Assembly: GCA_036703275.1 (NCBI GenBank) | Contig: DATNPK010000076.1 | Span: forward strand, 1-64,000 | Reading direction: 5' to 3' | Source: Coleofasciculaceae cyanobacterium | GTDB lineage: Bacteria > Cyanobacteriota > Cyanobacteriia > Cyanobacteriales > Xenococcaceae | DNA length: 64,000 nt | Part shown: in pieces, positions 15,573 to 24,114 of the stretch | Position numbering within the stretch: position 1 is the stretch's first letter | Layout of the letters: the number at the start of each line of letters is the position of its first letter | Notes under the pieces: model-generated | Told to the model about the DNA's origin: nothing | Seen by the model: only the letters and a program-made list of their open reading frames with translations | Databases searched by the model: none | Translations under genes and position numbers: made by a program

Positions 15573-18465
15573 ATGCTACCTTCCATTTTTGAAACTTGTA
15601 TTCCCAGAGAAGAAATATTAGCAGGAGAACTTTCAGTAGACCTTTTTGCTGCTAAATTACGGTCTGTAGTTGAGGGAAAAGCACCTCAGATATATCAGAA
15701 TGCAGAAAGTTTCTTTGCTAATACTTATGCTACTGATGGGATAAAAACGCTAATAAGAGAGGTTTTTAGCAGGTTAACAGGAAAGTCATCAGATTCTCTC
15801 ATTCGATTAGAAACTAGCTTTGGTGGTGGTAAAACTCATGATGAGATTGCTTTATGGCATATCTGTAGAGAAGGAAGAAGAATTCAAGGCTTAGAAAGAT
15901 TTGCCGAACTTGGTTTAATCCCCGATCGCCCTGTACAAGTAGCAGCAATAGACGGACGAGATTTAGATCCTGAAAATGGTATTAATCACAGCAATGGCAT
16001 AACGACCAAAACCCTTTGGGGTGAAATCGCCTATCAAATTGCTGGAATACAGGGTTATCAGCTTTTGGCAGGAAGCGATCGCTCTGGCATTAGTCCTGGA
16101 ACAGATGTTTTAGAACGGTTATTAGATGATCGGTCAACGGTAATCATTTTAGATGAAATTGCTCGTTATCTGAGGGCAGCTAAAGCGAAACAGATAAATA
16201 GAAGTGACTTGGCAGAACAGGTTGTGGCGTTTCTTTTTACTTTGATGGATTTGGCAGGAGCTTGTAATAATTTAGTGTTTGTATATTCTCTGGCTTCAAC
16301 TTCAGACACCTTTGCCGAAGAAACTACAGAATTGCAAGAATTAATTCGTGCTTCTGCTAGACAAGAAAGAGTTTTAAGCCCTTCAACCGATGTAGAAGTC
16401 TACAATATTGTTAAGCAACGCTTATTTAAGAGTGTTAGCTCTGAAGCAGCAGAAAAAGCAGCATCAGAGTATTTTACTGGTTGTCGTGCCAGTCGAAGTG
16501 ATTTACCCGATGCTTGTAAAGACGCTCGTTATAGTGAGGCGATCGCCCAAAGTTATCCGTTTCATCCAGAACTATTTAATCTGCTAACTAAGAAAATCGC
16601 TTCTATTCCAGAGTTTCAAAAGACTAGAGGCGCATTACGCTTACTGGCAGTGGTTAGGCATCTATAGCGTAACCAAGAAAATTGGACACCGATGATTCAC
16701 ACTCACCATATACCTGTGGGTTTGGATGAAGAAATAACTAACGACTTAACCTCAAGACTTCAACGTCCGCAGATGCGACCACCTATAGGAGCAGATATCT
16801 ACAATCCGAGTGGTAGAGAAGCTTATGCTCAGATACAAGATGAAGAATGGATCGCAGCAGATAAACCACCTTTTTCTAGTTGGGTAGCTAGAACTATCTT
16901 TTTACATTCCCTGACTCAAGGGATTTCTTCTGGTATTAAGAGAGCAGAATTAAATTTATCATTACTGACTCCTGGACTAGAAGTTAGTTTTGTCGATCGC
17001 GCCTTAGACAAACTGACAGCCGTAGCTTGGTATCTCGATGACGATCCGATTACTTCTATTTCTCGCTTTAAAGAAGAACCATCGATTAATAAAATTGTTA
17101 CGGAAGAAAAAGAACAAGTAGAACGCAGTGAAGCAAAAGATGATTTGCGATCGCGTCGAGATAGTATTTTTGCTAAGAAAATATTTACACCAATTTTCTC
17201 CCCTGAAGGATCGGGAGATGTTGATGATGTTCCCGATAGTGTTGCCCTTTGTTTAATTGATTTTGACGAGGCGACTGTAATTAGCTCTGTTGATAGTCCA
17301 CCCAATATTGTCGAGCAAATTTTTAATAATACGGGAGAATCTGGTAAATTCCGTCTTTATCGCAACCGTTTATTGTTCCTGGTTGCTAATCGACAGGAAA
17401 TAGAGCGAGCCATTGATAACGCTAGAGAATACAAAGCAATTCAGAATATCTTAAAAAACCAGACTCGCTTAGAAGACTTATCGGGTACTCAACAAAAGCA
17501 ACTTAAAGAAAGAGAAGGGGGTAAAGACTTAGATGTGCGAATATCTTTGACTAATGCCTATCGTCATCTATTTTATCCTACTAAAGATGATGTAAAAGCT
17601 CCTACTGGCTTAATGCACTATGTCTTACCCGCTCAAGATTCTAGTACTGTTAAGGGTAATACCAATCAGCAGTCTGTCATTCTCAAAGCTCTTAAAGACT
17701 GTGAAAAAATTCGTCCCGAAGGTTCTAAGCATTTTACCCCTGTTTACATTTTGCAGAAGGTTTGGAGTAAAGGTTTAGATCGCTGGACAACTAAAGCTTT
17801 AAAAGATGCTTTTGCCAAAGATTTAAACCTAAACATTTTGCTGGATGCCGAAATTGCGCTATTGCGAGACACCGTTCGCCAAGGCTTACAGGAAGGACAT
17901 TGGGACTTAAAAGTAGGAGAAAAGGTTTATATCAAAAGCGATGTAAGGGCGATTCGCCCTTCAGGTTCGGCACTTTGCTCAACGGAGGATACCTCCGCAA
18001 CGCAAGTGCCTCACGAATCGCCCCTACCTGAATCAATTGAGTTTAGCGATCGCTTTACTTTATATAGTCGTGGAATTCTTCAGCCTCCCGAACCTAAAGT
18101 AATTGAAAGAGATCGAGTCTTTAGAAATATCAGTAGATAAACTCATTGACTACCGAAAGCTAGGTACAACTATTCCTTTATTAAGTCGTTTCCCTCTCAG
18201 AATTGACCAAACCGCGACTATTCAAACAGGCGACCAATTTGTGCGTTTGGAGTATCAAGGACAAATTAAAGGATTTCAAAGCTTTTTCTCTACTATTAAT
18301 GGCTTACTTAATAGCCCTGAAGCTCAAGCTAATGTCAATCTTAAAATTACCTTTGAGTTTGAACAAGCAATTTTATCGCAAGGAACAGAGTTAAACGCCA
18401 TCCAACAAGCGCTCGATCGCAATCCAGTAGAGCGAATTAATTTAGCCGCAAAAGTCAAGTATTAA
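15573..18465 (+). pseudogene. DUF499-type ATPase of a defence locus, broken
   Basis: Three plus-strand frames join into one protein of about 960 residues. Key parts are SFGGGKTHDEIALWH (Walker A), STVIILDEIARYL (Walker B) and the downstream RGALRLLAVVRHL. The reading frame is interrupted by an in-frame TAG at 16665-16667, where TGG (Trp) is expected, and by a frameshift near 18110 between EPKVIERDR and ESLEISVDKLIDYRK. An 85-bp palindromic element sits in frame at 17943-18027. DUF499 ATPases usually accompany DUF1156-type DNA methylases and SNF2 helicases in defence islands; the methylase is absent here and a helicase scrap is at 0.9 kb. The system is dead. Confidence 0.8.
17943..18027. repeat. 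85-bp nested palindromic element inside the DUF499 frame
   Basis: Outer arms GTAAGGGCGATTCG and CGAATCGCCCCTAC enclose inner arms GGCACTTTGC/ GCAAGTGCC and GGAGG/CCTCC. Inserted between KVYIKSD and LPESIEFSD, it adds about 28 codons and no stop. The first 18 bases repeat exactly the palindrome core at 437-454. Confidence 0.7.
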
Positions 18466-18528
18466 ATCATCTGTAGAGCGAGCGTCTCGATCGCTAATGC
18501 CTCATTTTATCTGGGAGTAAAACAACCC

Positions 18529-18957
18529 GTGCAAGAATTTCAATTAAAAGTAATACCTACAGATAATAATAATTTTGCGTTGGAATTATATCAATGCGCT
18601 TATAAAAAAGCAGGTGAAAAAAAGCGTCCTGCTGCTGAATTAATTGGTTGTCTTAAAGGTAATACTTTGGTTTTGGTCAAACACAGTATTTATCAAATAC
18701 TTAAAGCCAATAATTATGATCCTAAAACTCTTTATAACAAACGACAAACTCCTTACATACTATCAGAAGAGTCAGGAGTACAAATAGCAATCTTATTCCA
18801 AACAGTTAGCCCTCTTTCTCAGTGCGATCGCATTAGTAAAATTGCTATGGGTATTTCGGCAATGAGTAACGAAGAAGCTCATTATTGGTTTGCTATGATT
18901 GCCAATGGTAGACGAAATAGTGCTTTAAAAGCTTTGAGAATATTGTTTGGAGATTAG
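18529..18957 (+). CDS. Small protein associated with DUF499 genes (DUF7680-like)
   Basis: A GTG start at 18529 gives 142 residues beginning MQEFQLKVIPTDNNNFALEL and ending NGRRNSALKALRILFGD. I recall similar short proteins encoded directly downstream of DUF499 ATPases in cyanobacteria (DUF7680-like), with conserved LYNKRQTPYILSEESG and ISAMSNEEAHYWF. No catalytic motif or membrane segment is seen. It follows the broken ATPase by 63 bp on the same strand and is still open, so it may have outlived its partner. Function unknown. Confidence 0.55.
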   Translation: MQEFQLKVIPTDNNNFALELYQCAYKKAGEKKRPAAELIGCLKGNTLVLVKHSIYQILKANNYDPKTLYNKRQTPYILSEESGVQIAILFQTVSPLSQCDRISKIAMGISAMSNEEAHYWFAMIANGRRNSALKALRILFGD

Positions 18958-18972
18958 TTGCTATCCTTCAAC

Positions 18973-19491
18973 TCAAAATTTAATTTCTTGCCATTCTTTA
19001 GCTTCAGTGAAGGGACTGAGATGTTTGACGTTAGTGGTAGCAATAACGCCCTCGCCAGTCGCTTCAACGGGTTGCGAACCCGCAACGCGCTGGCTCGCAA
19101 TATATCTGCCTGGATATTTTTTTCCCAGTAGTTTGTACTGAGCGCAGATGATTATATCGGCATCAAGGCTTTTATCATCAGCGGTAGGTATTCCTTGTAT
19201 GCGCGTTTCTGCCCAAAGATTAGCAGCTTCTTTTAAAACTGCATCATTTATGGGTAAAAAATTAATGAATTCGGACAATTTGTCTAAGTTACTAATTCCC
19301 TCTGAAGATAAACCTCTCATAGAATTAAGAATTAGCGATCGCCTTACTTCGTAATCACAGATTTGACTGCTAACAACATATACTCCTTTGGCTAATAGCG
19401 AGTATAATTTTTCTCTTGCAACTTCAACTTCAGCAGAAGAATTGGGATTGCAGAGTTTCCCTAGTATTCCAGAATCAATCAGCACAATCAT
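18973..19491 (-). CDS. PIN-domain toxin-like nuclease with an in-frame repeat insertion
   Basis: The PIN acidic residues are recognisable: D6 in MIVLIDSG, E48 in DYEVRR, D110/D112 in SLDADIIICAQ and the last motif VIATTNVKHLS. Such VapC-like proteins are Mg-dependent ribonucleases. Residues about 132-148 (ASQRVAGSQPVEATGEG) come from a palindromic DNA element and separate strands that are contiguous in normal PIN proteins (YI then VIATTN). Activity may be lost or retained. The start codon lies 1 base after the stop of a frameshifted upstream gene on the same strand, its probable antitoxin. It is convergent with the DUF499-associated gene. Confidence 0.75.
   Translation of the reverse strand: MIVLIDSGILGKLCNPNSSAEVEVAREKLYSLLAKGVYVVSSQICDYEVRRSLILNSMRGLSSEGISNLDKLSEFINFLPINDAVLKEAANLWAETRIQGIPTADDKSLDADIIICAQYKLLGKKYPGRYIASQRVAGSQPVEATGEGVIATTNVKHLSPFTEAKEWQEIKF
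19051..19098. repeat. ~48-bp palindromic element inside the PIN toxin frame
   Basis: An inner palindrome GTTGCGAACCCGCAAC and outer arms CTCGCCAG / CTGGCTCG form a hairpin. On the coding strand it adds about 17 residues without a stop between GRYI and VIATTN of the PIN protein. Confidence 0.6.
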
Positions 19492-19492
19492 T

Positions 19493-19881
19493 CTAATGCT
19501 CGTATAGTTTTTGTCCTACTGGTCTTTCTGCATCAATTGTTTGTTTAAATTCTTCAAAAGCAGCTTCTTTTTCTAGTGAGGGAGATTCTTGTTTTTTTTG
19601 CGTCAATCCATTCTCTAAGTTTTTTCAGTTTGGGTTGATTTTTGCGTAATTGTTCTTCTCTATCCCATACACCGTCGCTATTTTGCTTCAACTTTACTTT
19701 AAGATGCTCTTTGATCGATATTGCTTCTTGTGAATCTAAGGCGATCGCTTTTTCACAGCCTTCTAGAATCAAATGATATTCGTTGTTTTCTGCTTTCTCG
19801 TCTTGGGAGTAAAGCAATAAAGCGATTTAAATCAATAATCTTACCGCTTGGCAATTCTATAGTTTTATTTATATTTTTCAT
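19493..19881 (-). pseudogene. Frameshifted antitoxin-like gene upstream of the PIN toxin
   Basis: Three minus-strand frames join into about 130 residues: MKNINKTIELPSGKIIDLNRF, then SQDEKAENNEYHLILEGCEKAIALDS with WDREEQLRKNQP, then SLEKEAAFEEFKQTIDAERP ending YEH. One shift lies near 19810 and another in an A8 run near 19592-19600. The stop lies one base before the PIN start, the tight spacing of toxin-antitoxin pairs. The N terminus (gene starting with a strand, 'SGKIIDLN') is seen in proteins paired with PIN toxins. If the antitoxin is dead, the toxin must be harmless or controlled otherwise. Confidence 0.55.
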
Positions 19882-19905
19882 TTCCTTTATTAATTGATTG
19901 CTGAA

Positions 19906-20262
19906 TTAATAAATGCCGATCGCGATTTGAATTGCCCTTTGAATACGGGCAAACGATTCAGGGGTTATTTCGCCATAAGGTCCACGCTCAAGATAGCGTT
20001 TCTCTATATTGGTCATAACATCGCACATCGCCACAGAATCTACATTCAAACCCCCTTCTCCCTGTTTAACCAAGACACGACTAGGATTAGCTGCATCAGA
20101 AGTATCGCTAGAAAAAGGGACGACTAAGACAGTAGAACTATATTGATTACGGATATCTATCGACATGACTACTACTGGACGTTTTTTAGTATCCCCAGAC
20201 TGTTTTAACGCCTTGGATAAATAAACTTGTCTTTGGCAAGGGAAATTTTCACTACTACTCAT
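19906..20262 (-). CDS. MazF/PemK-family endoribonuclease toxin
   Basis: The 118-residue sequence has the MazF/PemK barrel: TKKRPVVVMSIDIRNQYSST, then VLVVPFSSDTSD and SVAMCDVMTNIEKRYLE (the usual 'D..P' and 'C/D..R' regions), with PESFARIQRAIQIAIGIY at the end. The normal PGDIW-type N terminus is replaced by QRQVYLSKALKQ. Toxins of this family cut mRNA at short motifs. It follows the antitoxin gene (20266-20532) by 3 bp on the same strand and is probably translated from the same transcript. Confidence 0.85.
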   Translation of the reverse strand: MSSSENFPCQRQVYLSKALKQSGDTKKRPVVVMSIDIRNQYSSTVLVVPFSSDTSDAANPSRVLVKQGEGGLNVDSVAMCDVMTNIEKRYLERGPYGEITPESFARIQRAIQIAIGIY

Positions 20263-20265
20263 ATC

Positions 20266-20532
20266 CTATTTAGATTCGTCCCAAGGAAATTCCTCCCAAG
20301 CTGCGATCGCTTGTTCTTGTGTTTCTTCCGTCCAATCTTTTTCAAACTCGATATCAGCCTGAGAACGGTTTTGATAGAAGTTTCTCAATTGTTCCTCGAT
20401 TTGCTGTTTGCGCCACAGACGTAAACCCTCTTCCACCGCAGCGGAACGATTTTTAGTCATTTGGTCTACTTCTTCTAGTAACTGTGAATCTACGGTGATT
20501 GATATTCGTTGTTTCTGGGAATTATTAATCAT
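20266..20532 (-). CDS. Ribbon-helix-helix antitoxin for the MazF-like toxin
   Basis: The 88 residues start with a ribbon-helix-helix DNA-binding segment (QKQRISITVDSQLLEEVDQM followed by NRSAAVEEGLRLW) and continue into an acidic tail (DIEFEKDWTEETQEQAIAAW) that would wrap the toxin. This is the usual layout of antitoxins preceding MazF/PemK genes in cyanobacteria. Gap to the toxin start is 3 bp, so translation is probably coupled. Autoregulation of the promoter upstream of 20532 is expected for the family. Confidence 0.8.
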   Translation of the reverse strand: MINNSQKQRISITVDSQLLEEVDQMTKNRSAAVEEGLRLWRKQQIEEQLRNFYQNRSQADIEFEKDWTEETQEQAIAAWEEFPWDESK

Positions 20533-20644
20533 AGAAGCTTATTTTCTCTCTGTATAAATAATAATACTTTTTATATTACTAAAAATAATAAATTTATTCG
20601 CTTCCAATTTAGGTCTACTGTACATTTAATTATTGAATGTACAC

Positions 20645-20797
20645 GTTGAAAGTCAAATGAAATCGGCTGGCTTTACCACTAGCGGAAGTTGCTTCGACTC
20701 TCTCGATGTGGGAGACGTTGAAAGCTGAAACAGCCAGCTCAGACCATATCTTGAAGAAGAGTTGCTTCGACTCTCCCGATGTCTCCATTCGAGGATA
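20645..20797 (+). CRISPR. Remnant CRISPR array: about two repeats, two spacers
   Basis: A 37-bp repeat at 20688-20724 starts GTTGCTTCGACTCTCTCGAT and ends GACGTTGAAAG, a typical cyanobacterial repeat ending with a short internal hairpin (CTCTC/GGGAG). A second copy at 20761-20797 keeps 21 of the first 22 bases and then diverges, as terminal repeats do. The 3' end ACGTTGAAAG of a third copy ends at 20652. The intervals are 35 and 36 bp, normal spacer sizes. No cas gene is nearby. The array stops 2 bp before the Tn7-like left end. The repeat's GTTG... and ...GTTGAAAG ends resemble type V-K and I-D repeats, but the type cannot be fixed. Confidence 0.6.
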
Positions 20798-20799
20798 AA

Positions 20800-21000
20800 T
20801 GTACAGTGACTAATTAAATGACATCGAGACTAATTGCTGTCATCGATTCAACCTGATCTATACAAGGGTTTTAGAGCTTTGGATGTATTTTACCTTATTA
20901 ATTTCAGTGACAAAATAAGTGTCGTCTTTCATATAAAAGACAAATTAACTATCGTCAATCTAAAAACAATATTTAAGGAAAGTGACAAAATCTGCGTCAC
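20800..21000 (+). promoter_or_regulatory. Tn7-like left end with five TnsB-type binding repeats
   Basis: After the terminal TGTACA, five related units occur at about 20807, 20827, 20908, 20938 and 20983. They share the pattern GAC(A/T)AA(A/T)T... followed by TGTC(A/G)TC or its variant, for example GACTAATTAAATGACATC, GACTAATTGCTGTCATC and GACAAAATAAGTGTCGTC. Repeats of this form bind TnsB at the ends of CAST elements. The tnsB promoter must lie between the last unit and 21059. Confidence 0.7.
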
Positions 21001-21058
21001 TTTTTTATTTTTGTTATAGGATTACATTATGTGCTTTTAAAAAATTTTTTTTTAAATA

Positions 21059-22756
21059 ATGCAAAATGATGACACTATCAAAGAAATGTCAGTAGAGAAC
21101 AGATTGAAAGCAGAAAAGAAGGAAACCTTCGTTACTTCTGAGCTAAAAGAAATAGCAAAGGTAAGACTAGAGGTAATCCAGAGTCTGCTCGAACCATGCG
21201 ATCGCACCACTTATGGAGAGAGATTAAGATCGGGAGCTAAAAAGCTTGGTATTTCAGTACGTTCATTGCAGCGACTATTTAAGAAATATCAGGAACAAGG
21301 ATTAACGGCTTTAGTTTCTACAAGCAGAGCAGATAAAGGAAATCATCGCATTAGCCAATTTTGGCAAGATTTTATTCTCAAAACCTACCAACAGGGAAAC
21401 AAAGGCAGTAAGAGAATGAGTCCTAAGCAGGTTGTTTTAAGAGTGCAAGCTAAAGCAGCAGAAATTGGAGAGGAACAACCTCCAAGCTATAAGACTGTAT
21501 TGAGAGTTGTCAAGCCAATTCAACAGAAAAAAGAAAAAAGTATTCGTTCTCCTGGATGGCAAGGGACGACTTTATCGGTTAAAACTCGCGATGGTCAAGA
21601 TATCAGTATTAACCATAGCAATCAAGTATGGCAGTGAGATCATACTAAAGTTGATGTTTTGCTTATAGATCGACATGGAGAGGTAATTGGTCGTCCTTGG
21701 CTAACTACCGTAATTGATAGCTATTCTCGTTGTGTGATGGGAATAAATGTCGGTTTTGATGCGCCGAGTTCTCAAGTAGTGGCTTTGGCATTACGTCATA
21801 GTATTCTGCCCAAAAATTATAGCCATGATTTTCAGTTACATTGCGATTGGGTAACTTTTGGTCTGCCAGAATGTTTGTTTACGGACGGAGGAAAAGATTT
21901 TCGCTCCAATCATTTAGAAGAAATTGCAACTCAATTAGGTTTTATTCGTAAGTTACGCGATCGCCCTTCTGAGGGAGGAATTGTCGAACGTCCTTTTAAG
22001 ACTCTAAATCAATCGTTGTTTTCTACTTTGCCTGGTTACACTGGCTCAAATGTTCAAGAGCGTCCAAAGGATGCAGAAAAGGATGCTCTATTAACTTTGA
22101 GGGATTTAGAAATATTAATAGTACGTTTTATAGTCGATAAATATAACCAAAGTGCGATCGCAGGTAAAGACGAGCAAACTCGCTATCAACGTTGGGAAGC
22201 AGGATTAATCAGAGAACCAAAGATTATTGCCGAGCGAGAATTAGATATTTGCTTGATGAAAACTGCTAGACGTACTGTTCAAAGGGCGGGAAATCTACAG
22301 TTTGAAAATATTGTTTATCGTGGTGAATATTTAGCTGGATATGCAGGAGACATAGTTAGCGTTCGATACGATCCTAAAGACATAACTACAATTTGGGTTT
22401 ATCGCCAAGAGAAAGGAAAGGAAGTATTTTTGACTCGCGCTTATGTTTTAGGTTTGGAGACAGAAATACTTTCTCTATACGAAGCCAGGGCATATGTGAA
22501 ACGCATACGTATGGCAAAGAGAAAAATAAGTAATGAATCAATACATCAAGAAATTCTTCATCGAGATAGTGCAGTAGAGAAGAAGAAAAGTCGCAAGCAA
22601 CGGCAAAAAGAAGAACAAAGTTATAAATTACATTCAGCACCAAAAGTTGTCGCTGAAGATATTGAACTACAAGAAATAGAGCAAAACATTTCAGAGGAAA
22701 TTGCTGATGTAGAAGTGTGGGATTTCGATGAATTACAAGATGAATATGGATGGTAA
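21059..22756 (+). pseudogene. tnsB: TnsB transposase with one in-frame stop codon
   Basis: Residues before the stop form the N-terminal DNA-binding part (helix-turn-helix GISVRSLQRLFKKYQEQGL). At 21635-21637 TGA interrupts NQVWQ-DHT, where homologues have cysteine (TGC/TGT), so one base change explains it. The frame then continues intact through DHTKVDVLLID (first catalytic aspartate), CLFTDGGKDF (second), GGIVERPFKTLN (glutamate) and the C-terminal TnsC-interaction tail. In total 565 codons, the usual size. TnsB would bind the end repeats and join strands. Readthrough or reinitiation at a TTG near 21659 would omit the first aspartate, so the gene is probably inactive. Confidence 0.8.
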
Positions 22757-22759
22757 ACA

Positions 22760-23608
22760 ATGACTGAAGCTAAAGCGATCGCCGATAAATTAGGCAAAAT
22801 CGAATCAGATGAAGAATGGGTACAAAAAGAAATTGCTCGTCTAAATCGTAAAAGTACAGTAGCCCTAGAACATATTAAAGAATTACATGATTGGCTAGAT
22901 GGAAAGCGCAAATCAAGACGATCTTGTCGGATAGTAGGAGAATCAAGAACGGGGAAAACAATTGCCTGTGAAGCTTATGTTATGAGAAATAAGCTGAATA
23001 AAAAGCCTCAAGAAAGACAAAGTAAAAATCAAATTCCTATTGAGCCTATAATCAAGATTATGCCTCCACAAAAATGTGGTGCTAAAGAGTTGTTTCGGGA
23101 AATCATTGAGTGTTTAAAGTTTAGGGCTGTCAGAGGTAGTATTGCTGAATTTAGAAATAGAGCAATGGATGCTTTGCAAGGGTGTCAGGTAGAGATGCTG
23201 ATTATTGATGAGGCGGATCGCCTTAAGCCTGAGACGTTTTCTGAAGTAAGAGATATTTATGACAAGTTAGAAATTGCTGTAGTTTTAGTAGGAACAGATC
23301 GTCTGGATGCAGTAATAAAAAGAGATGAGCAGGTTTATAATCGCTTTCGGGCTAATCGTCGCTTTGGCAAATTGGCAGGAATAGATTTTAAGAAAACAGT
23401 GGTGATTTGGGAGGAAAAAATTCTCAAACTTCCTGTTGCTTCCAATCTAACTAATAAGACTACACAAAAAATTTTGCTGACAGCTACTGAAGGCTATATC
23501 GGTAGGCTTGATGAGGTTTTGCGAGAAGCTGCGATCGCATCTCTGTCTCAGGGATATCAGAAAGTCGATCCCAAGATTCTTAAAGATATAGCTAGGGAGT
23601 ACTCATGA
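22760..23608 (+). CDS. tnsC: TnsC AAA+ transposition regulator
   Basis: The 282-residue protein has Walker A (IVGESRTGKTIACEAYV), Walker B (VEMLIIDEADRLKPETF), a sensor region VVLVGTDRLD and an arginine-rich stretch after it, the plan of TnsC of type V-K CASTs and of the TniB family. TnsC polymerises on DNA and links target recognition to TnsB. It starts 3 bp after tnsB and overlaps tniQ by 4 bp, an operon with translational coupling. The gene appears intact although the upstream transposase is not. Confidence 0.88.
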   Translation: MTEAKAIADKLGKIESDEEWVQKEIARLNRKSTVALEHIKELHDWLDGKRKSRRSCRIVGESRTGKTIACEAYVMRNKLNKKPQERQSKNQIPIEPIIKIMPPQKCGAKELFREIIECLKFRAVRGSIAEFRNRAMDALQGCQVEMLIIDEADRLKPETFSEVRDIYDKLEIAVVLVGTDRLDAVIKRDEQVYNRFRANRRFGKLAGIDFKKTVVIWEEKILKLPVASNLTNKTTQKILLTATEGYIGRLDEVLREAAIASLSQGYQKVDPKILKDIAREYS

Positions 23609-24111
23609 GTGATACTAATGAAGTTGAACCTTGGCTGTTTCCTATCGAGCCGTATGAAGGAGAAAGTCTGAGTCATTTTCTGGGAAGATTCAGAAGGCGC
23701 AATCATCTTTCTCCTAGCGCATTGGGAGATTTGGCAGGTATTGGTGGAGTTGTTGCACGTTGGGAAAGGTTTCACCTTAATCCTTTTCCTACAGTTCGGG
23801 AGTTTCAAGCTTTAGCTGAAGTTGTAGGAGTCGATAGCGTCAGGTTAAGAGCTATGCTTCCACCAAAAGGGATGGGGATGAAATGCGAACCTATTCGTAT
23901 ATGTGGGGCTTGTTATGGGGAAGTTCCTTGTCATCGGTTGGAATGGCAATATAAATCTGTTTGGGAATGCGATCGCCACAAATTGAAGCTCATTTCTAAA
24001 TGTCCTCATTGCCAAGCTAAGTTTAAATCTCCTGCTTTATGGGAGTTTGGTTGTTGTCATCGCTGCCGTTTGCCTTTTGCAGAGATGGCAGAGTATCAGA
24101 AAAATAGCTAA
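23605..24111 (+). CDS. tniQ: TniQ-family target-selection protein
   Basis: The N terminus has the TniQ signature PWLFPIEPYEGESLSHFLGRF and the C terminus two zinc-finger pairs (RICGACYGEVPCHRLEWQ, then CPHCQAKF and CCHRC). The length of 168 residues is close to the short TniQ of type V-K elements and much shorter than Tn7 TnsD, which supports the CAST assignment. TniQ bridges Cas12k-bound target and TnsC in those systems. Its ATG overlaps the tnsC stop. No Cas12k gene follows; only 3 bp separate its stop from the next (opposite-strand) gene end. Confidence 0.85.
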   Translation: MSDTNEVEPWLFPIEPYEGESLSHFLGRFRRRNHLSPSALGDLAGIGGVVARWERFHLNPFPTVREFQALAEVVGVDSVRLRAMLPPKGMGMKCEPIRICGACYGEVPCHRLEWQYKSVWECDRHKLKLISKCPHCQAKFKSPALWEFGCCHRCRLPFAEMAEYQKNS

Positions 24112-24114
24112 TTT

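Larger units (their letters stand above)
20800..24114. mobile_element. Tn7-like transposon remnant of type V-K CAST architecture, lacking Cas12k
   Basis: The element begins TGTACAGTGACTAATT, closely like the known left end of the Scytonema CAST (TGTACAGTGACAAATT, from memory). It carries tnsB, tnsC and tniQ in that order with lengths (565, 282, 168 codons) near those of type V-K CAST proteins. In a complete element tniQ is followed by cas12k, tracrRNA, CRISPR array and right end; here tniQ is followed within 4 bp by a truncated ATPase gene on the other strand. The right part has therefore been deleted. With the stop codon in tnsB the element should be immobile unless helped in trans. Confidence 0.75.
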
